64,000 bases of DNA, taken from contig JAVEYW010000006.1 of assembly GCA_034003325.1 (NCBI GenBank), forward strand, positions 68,362 through 132,361. The letters are read 5' to 3'. The notes under the pieces were generated by a model. That model saw only the letters and a list, made by a program, of their open reading frames with translations, was not told the origin of the DNA and made no database searches. The position numbers and the translations under genes were made by a program. The DNA comes from Desulfobacterales bacterium. GTDB lineage: Bacteria; Desulfobacterota; Desulfobacteria; Desulfobacterales; JAFDDL01. This document shows positions 8,846-19,700 of the stretch, piece after piece (position 1 is the stretch's first letter; every line of letters starts with the position of its first letter).

Positions 8846-10017
8846 TGGGATTATTTGATAAATTTCAGCCGCTGGCTGAGAGGCGTCAGGCGATGAGAGA
8901 AAACGGCATCGAGTTTTTTAACATCGTCATGGAAGATATTATCTCGGCGACTGAAGCCGTTGTGAATGGCCGCCCCGTGATTCTCGCCGGAAGCAATAAT
9001 TATTTGGGCCTGACGTTTAACCCCGAATGTATTCGCGAAGCATGCCGGGCCGTCCAAAAAGAAGGAACCGGCACCACCGGATCACGAATGGCCAATGGGA
9101 CCTTCTCGGGACACGTGGCTTTGGAAGCGGAACTCTCCCGTTTTTTTAACCGCAGGGATACCATCGTGTTTTCTACAGGATATATCGCCAACCTATCCAT
9201 TCTGTCCACGGTTGTAGGCCCCGGAGAGGTCATTCTCATCGATGCCGATTGCCACGCCAGTATCTACGATGGATGTCGAATGGGCGGGGCGGAGGTGATC
9301 CGTTTTCGGCATAACGATGCAACGGATTTGGAAAAACGCCTCAAACGGCTTGAAAACAGAAAAACCAACGTATTGGTTGCGGTTGAAGGAATTTATAGCA
9401 TGCTGGGGGATCGGGCGCCCTTGGCGAACATTGCAGCATTGACCCAGCAATACGGCGCCTATTTAATGGTCGATGAAGCCCACTCATTGGGCATTCTTGG
9501 CGAGAACGGCCGGGGCCTGGCTGAGGAGGCCGGCGTTGAAGACAGCGTCGATTTCATCATCGGCACCTTTAGCAAAAGCCTTGGGGCCATTGGTGGCTTT
9601 TGCACAAGTAATCATCCGGAATTGAATCTGATTCGCTATGCAAGCCGGCCCTATGTGTTTACCGCGTCCCCCTCTCCGTCAAGTATTGCATCCACACGCA
9701 AAGCCTTGCAGATGATGATCTCTCATCCGGAGTTGAAACATCGACTTTGGAAAAATGCGAAAGATCTCTACCGACGTCTCAAAGCGTCGGGATTTTCTTT
9801 GGGACCGGCGCCCAGTCCCATTATCGCCGTTTGTTACGATCAAGAAAAGGCGGCCATCGCGGATTGGAACCGGTTGTTGGCAAGCGGCATTTATGTCAAC
9901 ATGGTGTTACCGCCGGCCACGCCTGATGGAAAGGCGCTGCTGCGCTGCAGTTTGAGCGCCGCTCACACGGATGAGCAGGTTCAAAAAATAGGAGAGGTGT
10001 TTGCTTCCTTACGTTAA
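8845..10017 (+). CDS. spt: Serine palmitoyltransferase (alpha-oxoamine synthase family)
   Basis: 390 residues from the ATG at 8845. A GTG six bases upstream is possible, but the ATG shares a base with the ACP stop. This is a PLP-dependent alpha-oxoamine synthase: GTGTTGSRMANGTFSGHVALE is the substrate-loop region near residues 75-95, LMVDEAHSLGILG carries the aspartate that contacts PLP nitrogen, and TFSKSLG holds the PLP lysine near residue 244. The family also includes KBL and BioF. The serine palmitoyltransferase call rests on the dedicated ACP, ligase, reductase and ceramide-synthase-like genes around it. The expected reaction is serine plus acyl-ACP giving 3-ketosphinganine, CO2 and ACP. 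Confidence 0.83.
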   Translation: MGLFDKFQPLAERRQAMRENGIEFFNIVMEDIISATEAVVNGRPVILAGSNNYLGLTFNPECIREACRAVQKEGTGTTGSRMANGTFSGHVALEAELSRFFNRRDTIVFSTGYIANLSILSTVVGPGEVILIDADCHASIYDGCRMGGAEVIRFRHNDATDLEKRLKRLENRKTNVLVAVEGIYSMLGDRAPLANIAALTQQYGAYLMVDEAHSLGILGENGRGLAEEAGVEDSVDFIIGTFSKSLGAIGGFCTSNHPELNLIRYASRPYVFTASPSPSSIASTRKALQMMISHPELKHRLWKNAKDLYRRLKASGFSLGPAPSPIIAVCYDQEKAAIADWNRLLASGIYVNMVLPPATPDGKALLRCSLSAAHTDEQVQKIGEVFASLR

Positions 10018-10064
10018 GTTACGGGGCAAAAACACACTTAATCAGTCCCAAACAGATTGTCGCC

Positions 10065-11783
10065 ATGCGCCTTATTATCACCTTTGTTCATCGCTATCCC
10101 ATTCAAAGCCTGTTCACGCTAATAGCCACGCTTTTGGCGGGTATTTCCGAGGGATTCGGCATCTCGATGCTGGTTCCGCTGTTGGGCATTGCGATGGGCG
10201 CCCCCGGATCACTCGGCGCTTCACATCGATCCGGCTCTGCAATGGAAGGAATTATTACCGGCTTTTTAACTGCAACCGGAATGCCCTCAACCCTTGGTGT
10301 TATGCTGTTTATTTTTGTTGTGAGCATCATGTTGAAAGCCATCCTGGTTCTTCTGGCCAACAAGCAGGTGGGATACATGGTTGCCCGGGTGGCCACGGAT
10401 CTTCGGTTGGCCCTGATTGGCGCCCTGTTTGCGACGCGTTGGGAATATTATGTCAACCAACCGGTCGGCCGATTCACCAATGCCTTTGCGACAGAGGCCA
10501 AACGCTCATCGGATGCCTTCCTCTATGGAATCAGGGCCATTGCGTTTTCGCTGCATGCGGTTATTTACGCCATCGTCGCCCTGTTGCTGGGGTGGAAGAT
10601 AACCCTCATCACCTTAGGCGCCGGTATTCTCATTCTATATGTGCTTCGACGCCTGGTTACAAAAGCAAAAAAAGCCGGCGCCCAGCAAACCAGACTGCTT
10701 AAATCGCTGCTGTCTCTCTTGACCGATACACTCCAATCCATCAAGCCGCTTAAATCCATGGCCCGGGAAAACGAGGCCGATTCGGTGTTACAGAGAGAAA
10801 CAAAGCAGCTCAATGCGGTATTGCAAAAACAGGTGTTCAGTGAAGAGGCCCTGCGAGCACTTCAGGAACCGCTCGTTATTATTTTTTTTGCTTTTGGGCT
10901 TTATGTGGCGCTCGTTTGGTGGCAACTACCGCTCGCCAAGGTCATCATTATGGTTTATATGTTGGCCAAGACTTTGAAAACGCTTCAAAAAGCCCAGAAA
11001 GAATACCAGTCCATGGTCATTGCGGAAAGCGCCTACTGGTCCCTGATGGCAAAAATAAAAGAGGCCGAAAATGAACGGGAAACCAGCGTCGGAACCCTCC
11101 TGCCCACCTTTACTCATTCGATCCGTTTTGAAGCGGTCAGTTTCTCGTATGGAGACCGTTTTGTACTCAAGAATATATCGTTGTCATTTCCAAAGGGGTC
11201 TTTCTCGGTCATTATCGGGGCCTCCGGCGCAGGAAAAACCACACTGATTGATTTGATCACCGGTCTTTTGGGCCCGCAAGCCGGGAAGCTCTGGATTGAT
11301 GACATTCCGCTATCAACTGTGGATATCAAGGCATGGCGTCACATGATCGGGTATGTGCCCCAGGAAAGCCTCCTTTTACACGATTCGGTGTTTATGAATG
11401 TGACGTTGGGTGATCCGTCGCTAACTGAAAAGGACGTGGCGCAAGCCTTGCAGAATGCGGGGGCTTTGCGCTTTGTAGCCGAGATGCCTCACGGAATTCA
11501 TAGCTCTGTCGGGGAAAAAGGCGCTCGCCTGTCAGGGGGACAACGGCAGCGGATCACCATCGCAAGGGCGCTGGTCCATAGACCGGAGCTGTTAATTCTG
11601 GATGAGGCCACCAGTTCCCTTGATCCGGACAGTGAGGCGGCAATTTGCGCTACGCTATATCAGCTAAGGGGAAAACTTACGATCATATCTATCTCACATC
11701 AGAAAGCATTGCTGCATGTGGCGGACAGGGGCTATCGATTAACCAACGGTGTTGTCGAGGTGCTAGAAAAAAAATGCATGTAA
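10065..11783 (+). CDS. MsbA-like ABC exporter, membrane and ATPase domains fused
   Basis: 572 residues. Residues 1-300 form a type IV (MsbA-like) membrane domain with about six helices. The nucleotide-binding domain follows: Walker A GASGAGKTTLI near 385-395, ABC signature LSGGQRQR near 487, Walker B LLILDEATSSLD near 508-519 and the switch histidine in ISISHQK near 541. It lies 47 bp after the serine palmitoyltransferase gene on the same strand and is the last gene of the run. Exporters of this type flip lipids or lipid-linked sugars, so moving ceramide-based lipid across the inner membrane is a likely job, by context only. Confidence 0.8.
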   Translation: MRLIITFVHRYPIQSLFTLIATLLAGISEGFGISMLVPLLGIAMGAPGSLGASHRSGSAMEGIITGFLTATGMPSTLGVMLFIFVVSIMLKAILVLLANKQVGYMVARVATDLRLALIGALFATRWEYYVNQPVGRFTNAFATEAKRSSDAFLYGIRAIAFSLHAVIYAIVALLLGWKITLITLGAGILILYVLRRLVTKAKKAGAQQTRLLKSLLSLLTDTLQSIKPLKSMARENEADSVLQRETKQLNAVLQKQVFSEEALRALQEPLVIIFFAFGLYVALVWWQLPLAKVIIMVYMLAKTLKTLQKAQKEYQSMVIAESAYWSLMAKIKEAENERETSVGTLLPTFTHSIRFEAVSFSYGDRFVLKNISLSFPKGSFSVIIGASGAGKTTLIDLITGLLGPQAGKLWIDDIPLSTVDIKAWRHMIGYVPQESLLLHDSVFMNVTLGDPSLTEKDVAQALQNAGALRFVAEMPHGIHSSVGEKGARLSGGQRQRITIARALVHRPELLILDEATSSLDPDSEAAICATLYQLRGKLTIISISHQKALLHVADRGYRLTNGVVEVLEKKCM

Positions 11784-11911
11784 AACATTTAGTCGCAGGG
11801 ACTTTCAGCAGATAGTCATCGTTTCATGCCGCTTTAAAAAGGTTGTTCAATCCACAAGCATCGGGCTCCCTATTTTTAACGCAACCCTTTCGAACCTATT
11901 ACAAAAATGTC

Positions 11912-11941
11912 TTGACACATGCGCTTGTCGCAACTTACTAT
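11912..11941 (+). promoter_or_regulatory. Candidate sigma-70 promoter for the TauE/SafE gene
   Basis: TTGACA at 11912-11917 and TACTAT at 11936-11941 are separated by 18 bases. They lie about 60 bp before the exporter start at 12002, in an otherwise gene-free 218 bp gap. Confidence 0.45.
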
Positions 11942-12001
11942 CACTAATAAAATAATATTCGTGACTAAATGTCGTCGCATTTTTTTGGATTGGAGGCGCT
12001 C

Positions 12002-12961
12002 ATGTTTTTTCCGACCGCCGGAATTGAAGTCGCTTTTTGGATACCGCCTTTAATGGCGTTCATAATTTCGTTTTTTACTTCCATGGGAGGTGTTTCCGGA
12101 GCCTTTTTGCTGCTGCCGTTTCAGATGTCGTTTCTCGGGTACACGCATCCGTCGGTCAGCGCCACCAACCAGGTGTTCAACATCGTGGCCATTCCCAGCG
12201 GGGTGTATCGCTATTGGCGCGAGGGCCGGATGGTGTGGCCCCTGACCTGGATCATCGTCGCCGGTACGCTGCCCGGCGTCTTTATCGGGGCTATCGTGCG
12301 TGTGGCCTACTTGCCGAATGCAAAACATTTTAAGCTCTTTGCCGCCGGCGTTCTGCTTTATATCGGTTTTAGAATGGTACGGGATTTACTGAAGAAAAAC
12401 ACAGACACTGGCACCGAAGCCAACAATAAAAACCGGCCTCGGGAGGAAGCGGGAGACGAAAGGTCGAAGACCGCCGGTACCGAAAAATCCGGCGGGGACG
12501 GTTATGGAAGGACAACGGTGACTCACTTCAACCTGAAGCGGCTGGGATACACCTTCAACGAGGAATCTTTTGACGTGTCCATTTGGGGTATCTCTCTTCT
12601 CAGCTTCATCGTCGGCATTGTGGGCGGGATTTATGGTATCGGTGGCGGTGCGATTATTGCCCCGTTTCTGATCACGTTCTTCAGGTTGCCGGTTTACACG
12701 GTAGCAGGCGCGGCCTTAATGGGAACCTGCGTGACATCGATAGCCGGTGTGGCCTTTTATCAGGCCATTGCGCCGTTTTATTCCCACCTTTCGGTGGCTC
12801 CAGATTGGTTGTTAGGAATCCTTTTCGGTTTGGGGGGAATGGCCGGAATGTACCTCGGGGCGCGTTGTCAGAAATTCGTTCCGGCCAAGGCCATTAAATG
12901 GATGCTGGCGGGCGTTATGACCTTCACGGCGACTAAATACATTCTTGAATTTTTAAGCTAA
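12002..12961 (+). CDS. TauE/SafE family sulfite/organosulfonate-type exporter
   Basis: 319 residues from the ATG at 12002, which has GGAGG five bases upstream. The upstream in-frame ATG at 11969 has no such site. About eight to nine membrane helices are visible. Each half contains the family repeat with a glycine-rich loop: SMGGVSGAFLLLPF near residues 20-33 and GGIYGIGGGAIIAPFL near 205-220. A hydrophilic, charged cytoplasmic loop (about residues 125-175) separates the halves. Members are implicated in moving sulfite, sulfoacetate or related anions, which would suit a sulfur-metabolising anaerobe, but the substrate cannot be read from sequence. Confidence 0.82.
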   Translation: MFFPTAGIEVAFWIPPLMAFIISFFTSMGGVSGAFLLLPFQMSFLGYTHPSVSATNQVFNIVAIPSGVYRYWREGRMVWPLTWIIVAGTLPGVFIGAIVRVAYLPNAKHFKLFAAGVLLYIGFRMVRDLLKKNTDTGTEANNKNRPREEAGDERSKTAGTEKSGGDGYGRTTVTHFNLKRLGYTFNEESFDVSIWGISLLSFIVGIVGGIYGIGGGAIIAPFLITFFRLPVYTVAGAALMGTCVTSIAGVAFYQAIAPFYSHLSVAPDWLLGILFGLGGMAGMYLGARCQKFVPAKAIKWMLAGVMTFTATKYILEFLS

Positions 12962-12992
12962 TCCGTACCCCGCCGGCTTGAGCGGTGGAATG

Positions 12993-13676
12993 CTACGGCC
13001 TGTCTGCTCCATGTTCATCTTCTATTGTTGGGTTTATCGCAATGAGGTTGCGCCCGAATTCATATGCCCGCAGGCAATCTTTGGGGAAAATCTCTTGACG
13101 CCGTTTCACCTTTGCATCCGCGTCAAAAGCGGTCGACAAATATTTTGAGTAATCGTTGAATTGCTGCGTATCGAAACAATTCAACACCTCACAGTGGCCG
13201 AAAATATGAGCAAGCCACCATCGGGACGCCGCCACCGACTTGTCCTGACCATAGACGGGCATCTGCTCTGCGGTAAGGTTCATCGTGTACACCAGACCCG
13301 TATGAATTTTTCGCGGGAAAAGAGACGCATACCCCGGGGTGTACGAAAGATACGGATAGATAAGCCGTTCCATGAAAGAACGCATCATGGCGGTCTCTGT
13401 AAAAAAATAGATCGGTGAGCCGAGTATTAAGAGGTCAGCTTCGGCGGCTCTGTCCAGAATCGGTGATAGCTCGTCTTTTTGCGCGCATCGGCCATGGTGT
13501 TTTCCACCGATTTTTTTACACGCAAAACAACTGATACACCCTTTAAACGTCAGGTCATAGAGATGCACAAGCGCCGTCTTCGCGGAGCCGTTTTTAGCGC
13601 CGGCCAATGCATTTTCGAGCAAGGTGGCCGTATTCCCTTTTTTTCTGGGACTACCGTTAAAAGCGATCACATTCAT
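12993..13676 (-). CDS. NADPH-dependent FMN reductase-like iron-sulfur flavoprotein
   Basis: 227 residues from the second of two adjacent ATGs (13676). The flavodoxin-like FMN-binding motif FNGSPRKKGNTATLL is at residues 5-19. CISCFACKKIGGKHHGRCAQKDEL near 48-70 is the cysteine cluster of the iron-sulfur flavoprotein subfamily, and LILGSPIYFFTETAMMRSFMERL is the second flavin-contact block. Such proteins shuttle electrons in anaerobes or reduce quinones and other acceptors. No partner gene is adjacent, and the gene is isolated between the TauE-type gene (convergent) and an intergenic repeat. Confidence 0.78.
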   Translation of the reverse strand: MNVIAFNGSPRKKGNTATLLENALAGAKNGSAKTALVHLYDLTFKGCISCFACKKIGGKHHGRCAQKDELSPILDRAAEADLLILGSPIYFFTETAMMRSFMERLIYPYLSYTPGYASLFPRKIHTGLVYTMNLTAEQMPVYGQDKSVAASRWWLAHIFGHCEVLNCFDTQQFNDYSKYLSTAFDADAKVKRRQEIFPKDCLRAYEFGRNLIAINPTIEDEHGADRP

Positions 13677-14403
13677 CATTTTTACCCCTTTTGCTATTTT
13701 CCGGAATGCCTGTAATTATGTCAGATCCTATCGAATTTACAAACCATTTCGTAACTGCTCAGTAGCCAGGAGACAGAATCCAGAATTCAGAATAAAAACA
13801 ACTGAAAGCAGCCGGATTAATATAGTTGAATGAAGATTCAGGCGGTTAGTGCATTATTCTGAATTCTGGCTCCTGAATTCTGTATTCCTAAGTAGTTACA
13901 CCATTTCTTTAAAAAAATCATGGAACGGTTTCCCCTTGTGTCGGAATAGAGCCCTTTTCAGAAGCAGTTACGTTTCAGCGTTTAGGTGGGGACGAGGCGG
14001 GTCCAACATTTCCCCCGTTTTTAATTTTACTTTTAATGACAATGTGCCGATAAGAGCAAATGTGAGGAAAAAGCGCGTTAAGCGGCAACGACATTTTCGG
14101 TTAATTCCCGCTTTCGACATGGTACCCGATTTTTTGATACCAGGAGATAATAATGAGGGACAAAAAAGGCTCACTGAAGCATTGGTAAAAAAAAGGAATG
14201 GACCGGAATAAGCTTGGATAACCTTTGGATAAGAATTGTCTTATAGCCATAATTAAGATATAGAAAACGACGTTTGATTCAGCGTCTCCCCTTTTAGCTG
14301 ATTTTTCACGGGTTGAATCATCAGGATGAAAAACGCGGTTCGAATTATCTCGTGCATGATCAATACGGCTTCAACAATCCTCATTGGGCGAAAGGAGAAA
14401 ATA
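13677..14403. other. 727 bp gene-free region with one inverted-repeat element
   Basis: Upstream of the flavoprotein and chemoreceptor genes. It holds the inverted repeat described separately (13751-13899). The remainder (13900-14403) has open frames on both strands, but they start in the repeat or lack a ribosome-binding site, so no gene is called. A GGAGATAATAATG near 14142-14154 opens an 11-codon frame only. Confidence 0.4.
13751..13899. repeat. Imperfect inverted-repeat element with GTAACT termini
   Basis: The left arm, 13751-13795, begins GTAACTGCTCAGTAGCCAGG and ends CAGAATTCAGAATAA. The right arm, 13854-13899, is its imperfect reverse complement and ends TAAGTAGTTAC. About 58 bp of unrelated sequence lies between them. 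The arms are themselves built of short CAGAATTCAG/CCAGGAG-type units. No open frame or transposase is inside, so it looks like a non-autonomous, MITE-like or palindromic intergenic repeat. Confidence 0.65.
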
Positions 14404-16704
14404 ATGTTCCAGAAAATCAAATTGAAAGGCAAGATTTTCGGCGGGTTTGCGATAGTCTTGGTTTTGCTGGTTGCCGTTGCTGTAGTAGGGCTTAAAGGTC
14501 TGTCAAATGTTTTAAATCTGAGCGAAAAAGTCGGCCAAGTGGGTGGTTTGGTTCAGGACCTGCTGGAAACGCGACAGTTTGAAAAGGATTACATGCGAAA
14601 GGCCACCCCCGAGATTGCTGAAAAGGTGCTGAAAAATATCCAATCGATCAAAGCGATTGCTGCAAATACCGCCAAACAATTTTCCAATACAAGTGAAGGG
14701 GAATTGTTCAAAAAGGTCGGAAAACAAATCGACCTTTATCACCAGGCGTTTAACCGGTATGTCGAGTTGACGGGGACGAAAGAAACCACCCTGAAGCATA
14801 TGCGGACCCGCGCCGACGTTGCCATGGAAGGCGTTCAGAAATTTCGGGAGTCGCAAAATGCCGAGTTGATCGATATTCGCAGCAAGGGGAAATCTCTTCT
14901 CACAGAGCAGATGGAAAAAACGGATAGGATAAACGAACTGCTGAACCGTATCCTCGAGAACAGGGCACTGGCTACGGAATTGATTTATCAGTTCGACGAA
15001 AGATATATGAAAACCTGGGAATTTGACAACTCCGAGACCTTTGGTCTTGCGGAAGATCTGAAAACAAAACTGCAAGACCCAAAGGCCATCGAACAATTGG
15101 ACCTGATGATGGCCAGCTATCAGGCGCATGTGGATGAATTTCGGAAAATTTTAGCGGAAAAGGATTTAACGGCATTAGAGTCCTTTGCCGGGAAATCCAG
15201 AAAAGCAATGGATAAAGGGCTTGAAGTTCGCGTTAGTTTTGCCGATGAGCTGACAAAAACCCTCGCCGAAACCGATCGGCAAATGGATGAGCGTCTCGCC
15301 AACACCAAGGAGGCCAATCTTCTTTATTCACAATTCAATGGTGTTCAGAATGAAGAAAAAGAATTTATTCTGTCCGGAGGGGAAGCCTCTTATAATCGGA
15401 TTGTTGAGGGTTTGGGTGAGTTGCTTAGACGAGCGCAAGCTTTGGCCATCAGTCTTCAGTCCCCGGTCGGTGTTCAGCAGGTGGAAGCCATTATTGCGGA
15501 TGTGATTGCATTTCGCGATGCCTTTGTCGAATTTGATCAGGTTGTAAAACAACAAGACGAGGCGGCCGATGAGATGTTAAAAGCCGCCCAGGCCACCCAG
15601 ACTCTCTGCTTTGAAGCCAGCGCATTGCAGAAAACACAGATGACCTCCCAGTCGGGCCGTGCAAACGGCATGATGCTTCTCGGAACGGTGATCGCGTCCG
15701 TTTTTGGCATTGTTTTGGCGTTTTTGATGGCGCGGGTGATCACGAAATCACTCAACCATATCATTCACGGGTTGATGGACAGTTCGGAGAAGGTATCCGA
15801 GGTCTCGGGCCAACTGGCGGGTACCAGCCAGTTGCTGGCCGAAGGATCGTCCGAGCAGGCCGCCTCGGTGGAAGAGACATCCTCTTCCCTTGAAGAGATG
15901 GCGTCGATGACAAAACAGAACGCCTCCCACGCCAACCAAGCCGACAACTTGATGAAGGAAACCAAAAACATCGTGACAAGGGCCAACGAAACCATGGCGA
16001 ATCTGGCGGAAGCGATGAAGGATGTTTCAAACGCCAGCGCCGAAACTTCCAAAATTATTAAAACCATTGATGAAATCGCTTTTCAAACCAACTTGCTGGC
16101 ACTTAACGCGGCGGTTGAAGCCGCCCGCGCCGGTGAAGCCGGCGCCGGATTTGCCGTCGTGGCGGACGAGGTTCGTAACCTGGCCATCCGTGCTGCCGAA
16201 GCGGCAAAAAACACCGCCGTTTTGATCGAACAGACCCGAAAGAAAGTCGATGAGAGTGCCAAACTGGTCACAAATACGGATGATGCCTTTGCAAAGGTTA
16301 CCGAAAGTGCCACCAAGGTGGCTGATTTGATCAGTGAGATCGCCTCGGCCAGTGAGGAGCAGGCCCAGGGCATCGAACAGATCAACAAAGCCGTTTCGGA
16401 AATGGACAGCGTCATTCAGCAAAATGCGGCGAGTGCGGAAGAGTCCGCCGGCGCGACCGAGGAACTCAATGCTCAGGCAAAACAACTGGAAGCCTTTATA
16501 GAAGATTTGGTTGCCATGGTCGGCCGGTCGGATAACGGCAATGCCCAAAAGGCCCTTGCGCAAGGCCGGGTTGGGCAACTCGAATTGACACCGGAACCAA
16601 CACGGGCATCCCAAAAGGAAATTGGCTACAATTCAGCTCAACACCTGAAAAAGACATCCAAAAAAGCAATCACAAGGGAAGAAGCGGATTCGGAGGATTT
16701 CTAA
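14404..16704 (+). CDS. Methyl-accepting chemotaxis protein
   Basis: 766 residues from the ATG at 14404, preceded by AAAGGAGAAA. An in-frame ATG 78 bases upstream has no site and would add a non-membrane leader. TM1 is at about residues 12-32. A large periplasmic helical sensor region (about 33-420) follows, long enough for a helical-bimodular type domain. TM2 is near 422-444, then a HAMP-like linker and the signalling domain. The conserved hairpin tip [21 protein letters not shown] starts near residue 557. No CheR-tethering pentapeptide is seen at the C-terminus. No other chemotaxis gene is nearby, so its ligand and pathway are unknown. Confidence 0.9.
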   Translation: MFQKIKLKGKIFGGFAIVLVLLVAVAVVGLKGLSNVLNLSEKVGQVGGLVQDLLETRQFEKDYMRKATPEIAEKVLKNIQSIKAIAANTAKQFSNTSEGELFKKVGKQIDLYHQAFNRYVELTGTKETTLKHMRTRADVAMEGVQKFRESQNAELIDIRSKGKSLLTEQMEKTDRINELLNRILENRALATELIYQFDERYMKTWEFDNSETFGLAEDLKTKLQDPKAIEQLDLMMASYQAHVDEFRKILAEKDLTALESFAGKSRKAMDKGLEVRVSFADELTKTLAETDRQMDERLANTKEANLLYSQFNGVQNEEKEFILSGGEASYNRIVEGLGELLRRAQALAISLQSPVGVQQVEAIIADVIAFRDAFVEFDQVVKQQDEAADEMLKAAQATQTLCFEASALQKTQMTSQSGRANGMMLLGTVIASVFGIVLAFLMARVITKSLNHIIHGLMDSSEKVSEVSGQLAGTSQLLAEGSSEQAASVEETSSSLEEMASMTKQNASHANQADNLMKETKNIVTRANETMANLAEAMKDVSNASAETSKIIKTIDEIAFQTNLLALNAAVEAARAGEAGAGFAVVADEVRNLAIRAAEAAKNTAVLIEQTRKKVDESAKLVTNTDDAFAKVTESATKVADLISEIASASEEQAQGIEQINKAVSEMDSVIQQNAASAEESAGATEELNAQAKQLEAFIEDLVAMVGRSDNGNAQKALAQGRVGQLELTPEPTRASQKEIGYNSAQHLKKTSKKAITREEADSEDF

Positions 16705-16783
16705 GCGCCCATGAAATTCGGACGGATTGCTGCGCGGTTACAGGTGCTTTTTAAAGTACATCTCTGAAGCTGAGCCATGCGGG

Positions 16784-19700
16784 TTATCTTTCTTGAGCCG
16801 GTTCAGGCGGCTGGTTTTCGGGTCCTGAATGAAACAGTGAATAAACGACCGGGATCAGTACCAGCGTAATCAGCGTTGATCCGGTAAGTCCGCCGACAAC
16901 CGCCCGCGCCAGAGGCGCTTGAGCGTCTGCGCCTTCGCCGATGCCGAGCGCCAGAGGCAGCAGACCGAGGATGGTGGTCAAGGTCGTCATCAGAATCGGG
17001 CGCAATCTGCGGCGGCCGGCCTCGATCAGGGCATCGTGTGTTCGCATTCTCTCATGAATCAATCGACCGGCCTGGTCCACCAAAAGAATGGCGTTGTTGA
17101 CGACGATTCCGCCCAGCATGACACAGCCGATGTAGGACTGCACATTCAACGTTGTGTCCGTAATAAACAACGTTACCAGCACGCCGACCGCCGCCAACGG
17201 GACGGAGAACATAACAACCAGCGGATCTCGTAGTGATTCATATTGACAGGCCAGCACCATATAGACGAGGACCAAGGCCAGCACAAGGGAGATGATCAGC
17301 TCCCCGAAAGCCTTTTGTTGCTCTTCGAAATTACCGGCGACGGTCAGGTCATAGCCGACGGGGCGGGGAAGCTGATTCAGCAACGCCTGCACGTCTCGGG
17401 CCACAGACCCCGAATCGCGGCCCGCGACATTGGCGCGAACCGTTATCATGCGCTGCTGGTCCTTGCGATCGATCAGCATCGGGCCACGGCTCAGTTCGGA
17501 TGTAACGACGTTGCGCAGTGCCACTTTGTCTCCGGATGCGGTGGTCAGCATCAGATTGAGAATTTCATCCAGCGTTCGTTTTTGGACATCTTTAAGTTGA
17601 ACCAGTATGCGATAAGAATTGCCCCCCGTTCGGTATTCGCCGGCCTTGGAACCGGCCACTGCGGTTTGCAGAAGCTGCGTGACGTCGCGAGCACTTAAGC
17701 CAAGATCGGCGACCTTGTCGCGATTCATGCGAATTTCCCACTGTGGGACGCCGGCTTCGAGACTGGTCTCAACGTCCGTGATGCCCGGCACACCCTCGAT
17801 CAATTCGGCCGTGCGGGCGGCCAGCACATCGAGCGTGGTCAGTTCGAATCCCCGGATCTCGATACTTAGCCCTTCGTCACTTCCCAGAAGACGCTCCAAA
17901 ATAAATTGCCCCTGGGGCGCCCGAACACGAATTTCCATTCCGGGAATGCTGCCTTCCAGTCGAGAACGCAGGTCTTGAGCGATGTCCGCATTGGAGCGTT
18001 CGCGCTGGGCGGCCGGCAGCAGAGACAGGCTGATTTCCCCTTCTGAACTTGCTTCAGGCCGCCCGCCCGAGGCGCCGACACTGACCACCGAGGCAACGGC
18101 TTCGGGCACAGCCGGTTGAACGATTTGCTCTATAGCGCGTGTCTGTTGGTCAACCAGATCGAGGCGGGTCCCGATTTCCATTTTTCCGGTGATGCGCACC
18201 TCTCCCTCATCACTGGGGGGCAAAAATTCACTACCGATCAGGGGCAAGAGCGATAAACTGGCGCAGAATACGGCAGCCGCTGAAACGATTGTGGCCAATC
18301 GATGGTTCAAAGCCCATCGCAGCAAGTTCAGGTAAGCGGTTTCAAGACCCGAAAAAACAAACCCTGCAGCCGTGGCCCAACGGTTCGTTCGGGATGATGT
18401 CGGCGACTTGGCCTGCGGCCCGCTTGTGGCGAGGAGTCTGGATGCCAGCATGGGCACCAGCGTCAATGCCAGGACGAGCGAACAGATCAGCGCGAAAATG
18501 ATCACATAGGCCAGCTCCTTGAAGAGAATGCCCGAAACGCCCTGCACGAAAATCAACGGCAGAAAAATGACCAGCGTGGTAATGGTGCTGGCAATGATGG
18601 CGGGCCCGACCTCGCGAGCGCCTTCCATCGATGCGTCTTCCGGTGTTTCGCCGTTTTCGACGCGGCGGCGGAAGATGTTTTCGAGCACAACGATGGCACT
18701 GTCGACCATCATGCCCACTCCCAGGGCCAGCCCTCCCAGCGTCATCAGGTTGAGCGTAAATCCCCCGAAGTAAATAAGAGCAAATGTGGTGATGATGGAA
18801 ATGGGAATCGATAGCGAAATCACCAGCGTACTGCGAAGGTTGCGCAGAAAAAACAGCAATACCACAATGGCCAGTCCGCCCCCGTAAAGCACCGATCGGG
18901 CGACATTGGTGATGGATCGCTCGATATAATTGCCCTGATTGGAGACCGGAACAATCCTGATCTGGGGATGGGCCCGGTTGGCGGCTTCAATCTCGGCCAG
19001 AACCCGCCGGGATACGTCGACCGTATTGGCATTGGCCTGTTTTCGAATCGCCACGCGCAGTCCTCGGCTGCCATTTACGCGCACGATGCGCGTCAGTTTC
19101 TCATAGGTATCTTGAACATCGGCGACTTGACCCAAGGTGATGGCCGCCCCATCCTGCTGAACCAGGACCGTGTTTCGAATCTGATCGAGGCTGGTAAACT
19201 CGGCCGGAGCGCGCAGCATGATCTCATAGCGGCCCTGTTCGATCTTGCCCGCCGGAAGATCCAGGTTGGCATCGGTAATCGCCTTGATGACCCGGTCCAG
19301 AGGTAGGCCGACGGCCTTGATCCGGTTCGGATCAAGTTCGATCCGGACTTCACGGTTGAAGCCGCCCCAGACGTCGACCTGCGCAACGCCCGGAATGCGG
19401 GCAAAGCGGTAACGGATCTGAACCTCGATCAGTTCGGTAAGTTCCACGGGATCAAGGTCACTGGAAATACCCAGCAATACGACCGGAAAACTGGCGATAT
19501 CGAATTTTCGAATGCGGGGCCGGACAATATCTTCCGGTAATTCGTTGATCTCGTCCTCGATTTTGCCCTGAACGTCGATCGCTGCGGTGTCGATGTTTGT
19601 TCCCCACACGAAAGTGACCCGGATTGTGCTCTGACCCTCTGAGGAGGTTGAGGTGATTTCCGCTACGTTCGGCACCGTGGCAACGATCTCTTCAATAATC

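Noticed and set aside
9001-10017. Reading the alpha-oxoamine synthase as BioF (biotin) or KBL (threonine catabolism)
   Set aside because: There are no biotin genes nearby and no adjacent threonine dehydrogenase. The dedicated ACP, ligase, reductase and ceramide-synthase-like genes favour Spt, although a tree would be decisive.
10001-10702. 233-codon + frame starting just before the end of spt
   Set aside because: It is out of frame with, and overlaps, the ABC exporter, which has all ABC motifs. The alternative protein is rich in Cys/His/Arg and looks like noise.
13849-14211. 120-codon open frame on the + strand
   Set aside because: It begins inside the inverted-repeat element, has no ribosome-binding site and no recognisable product. 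Its opposite strand is also open, as expected for chance frames.
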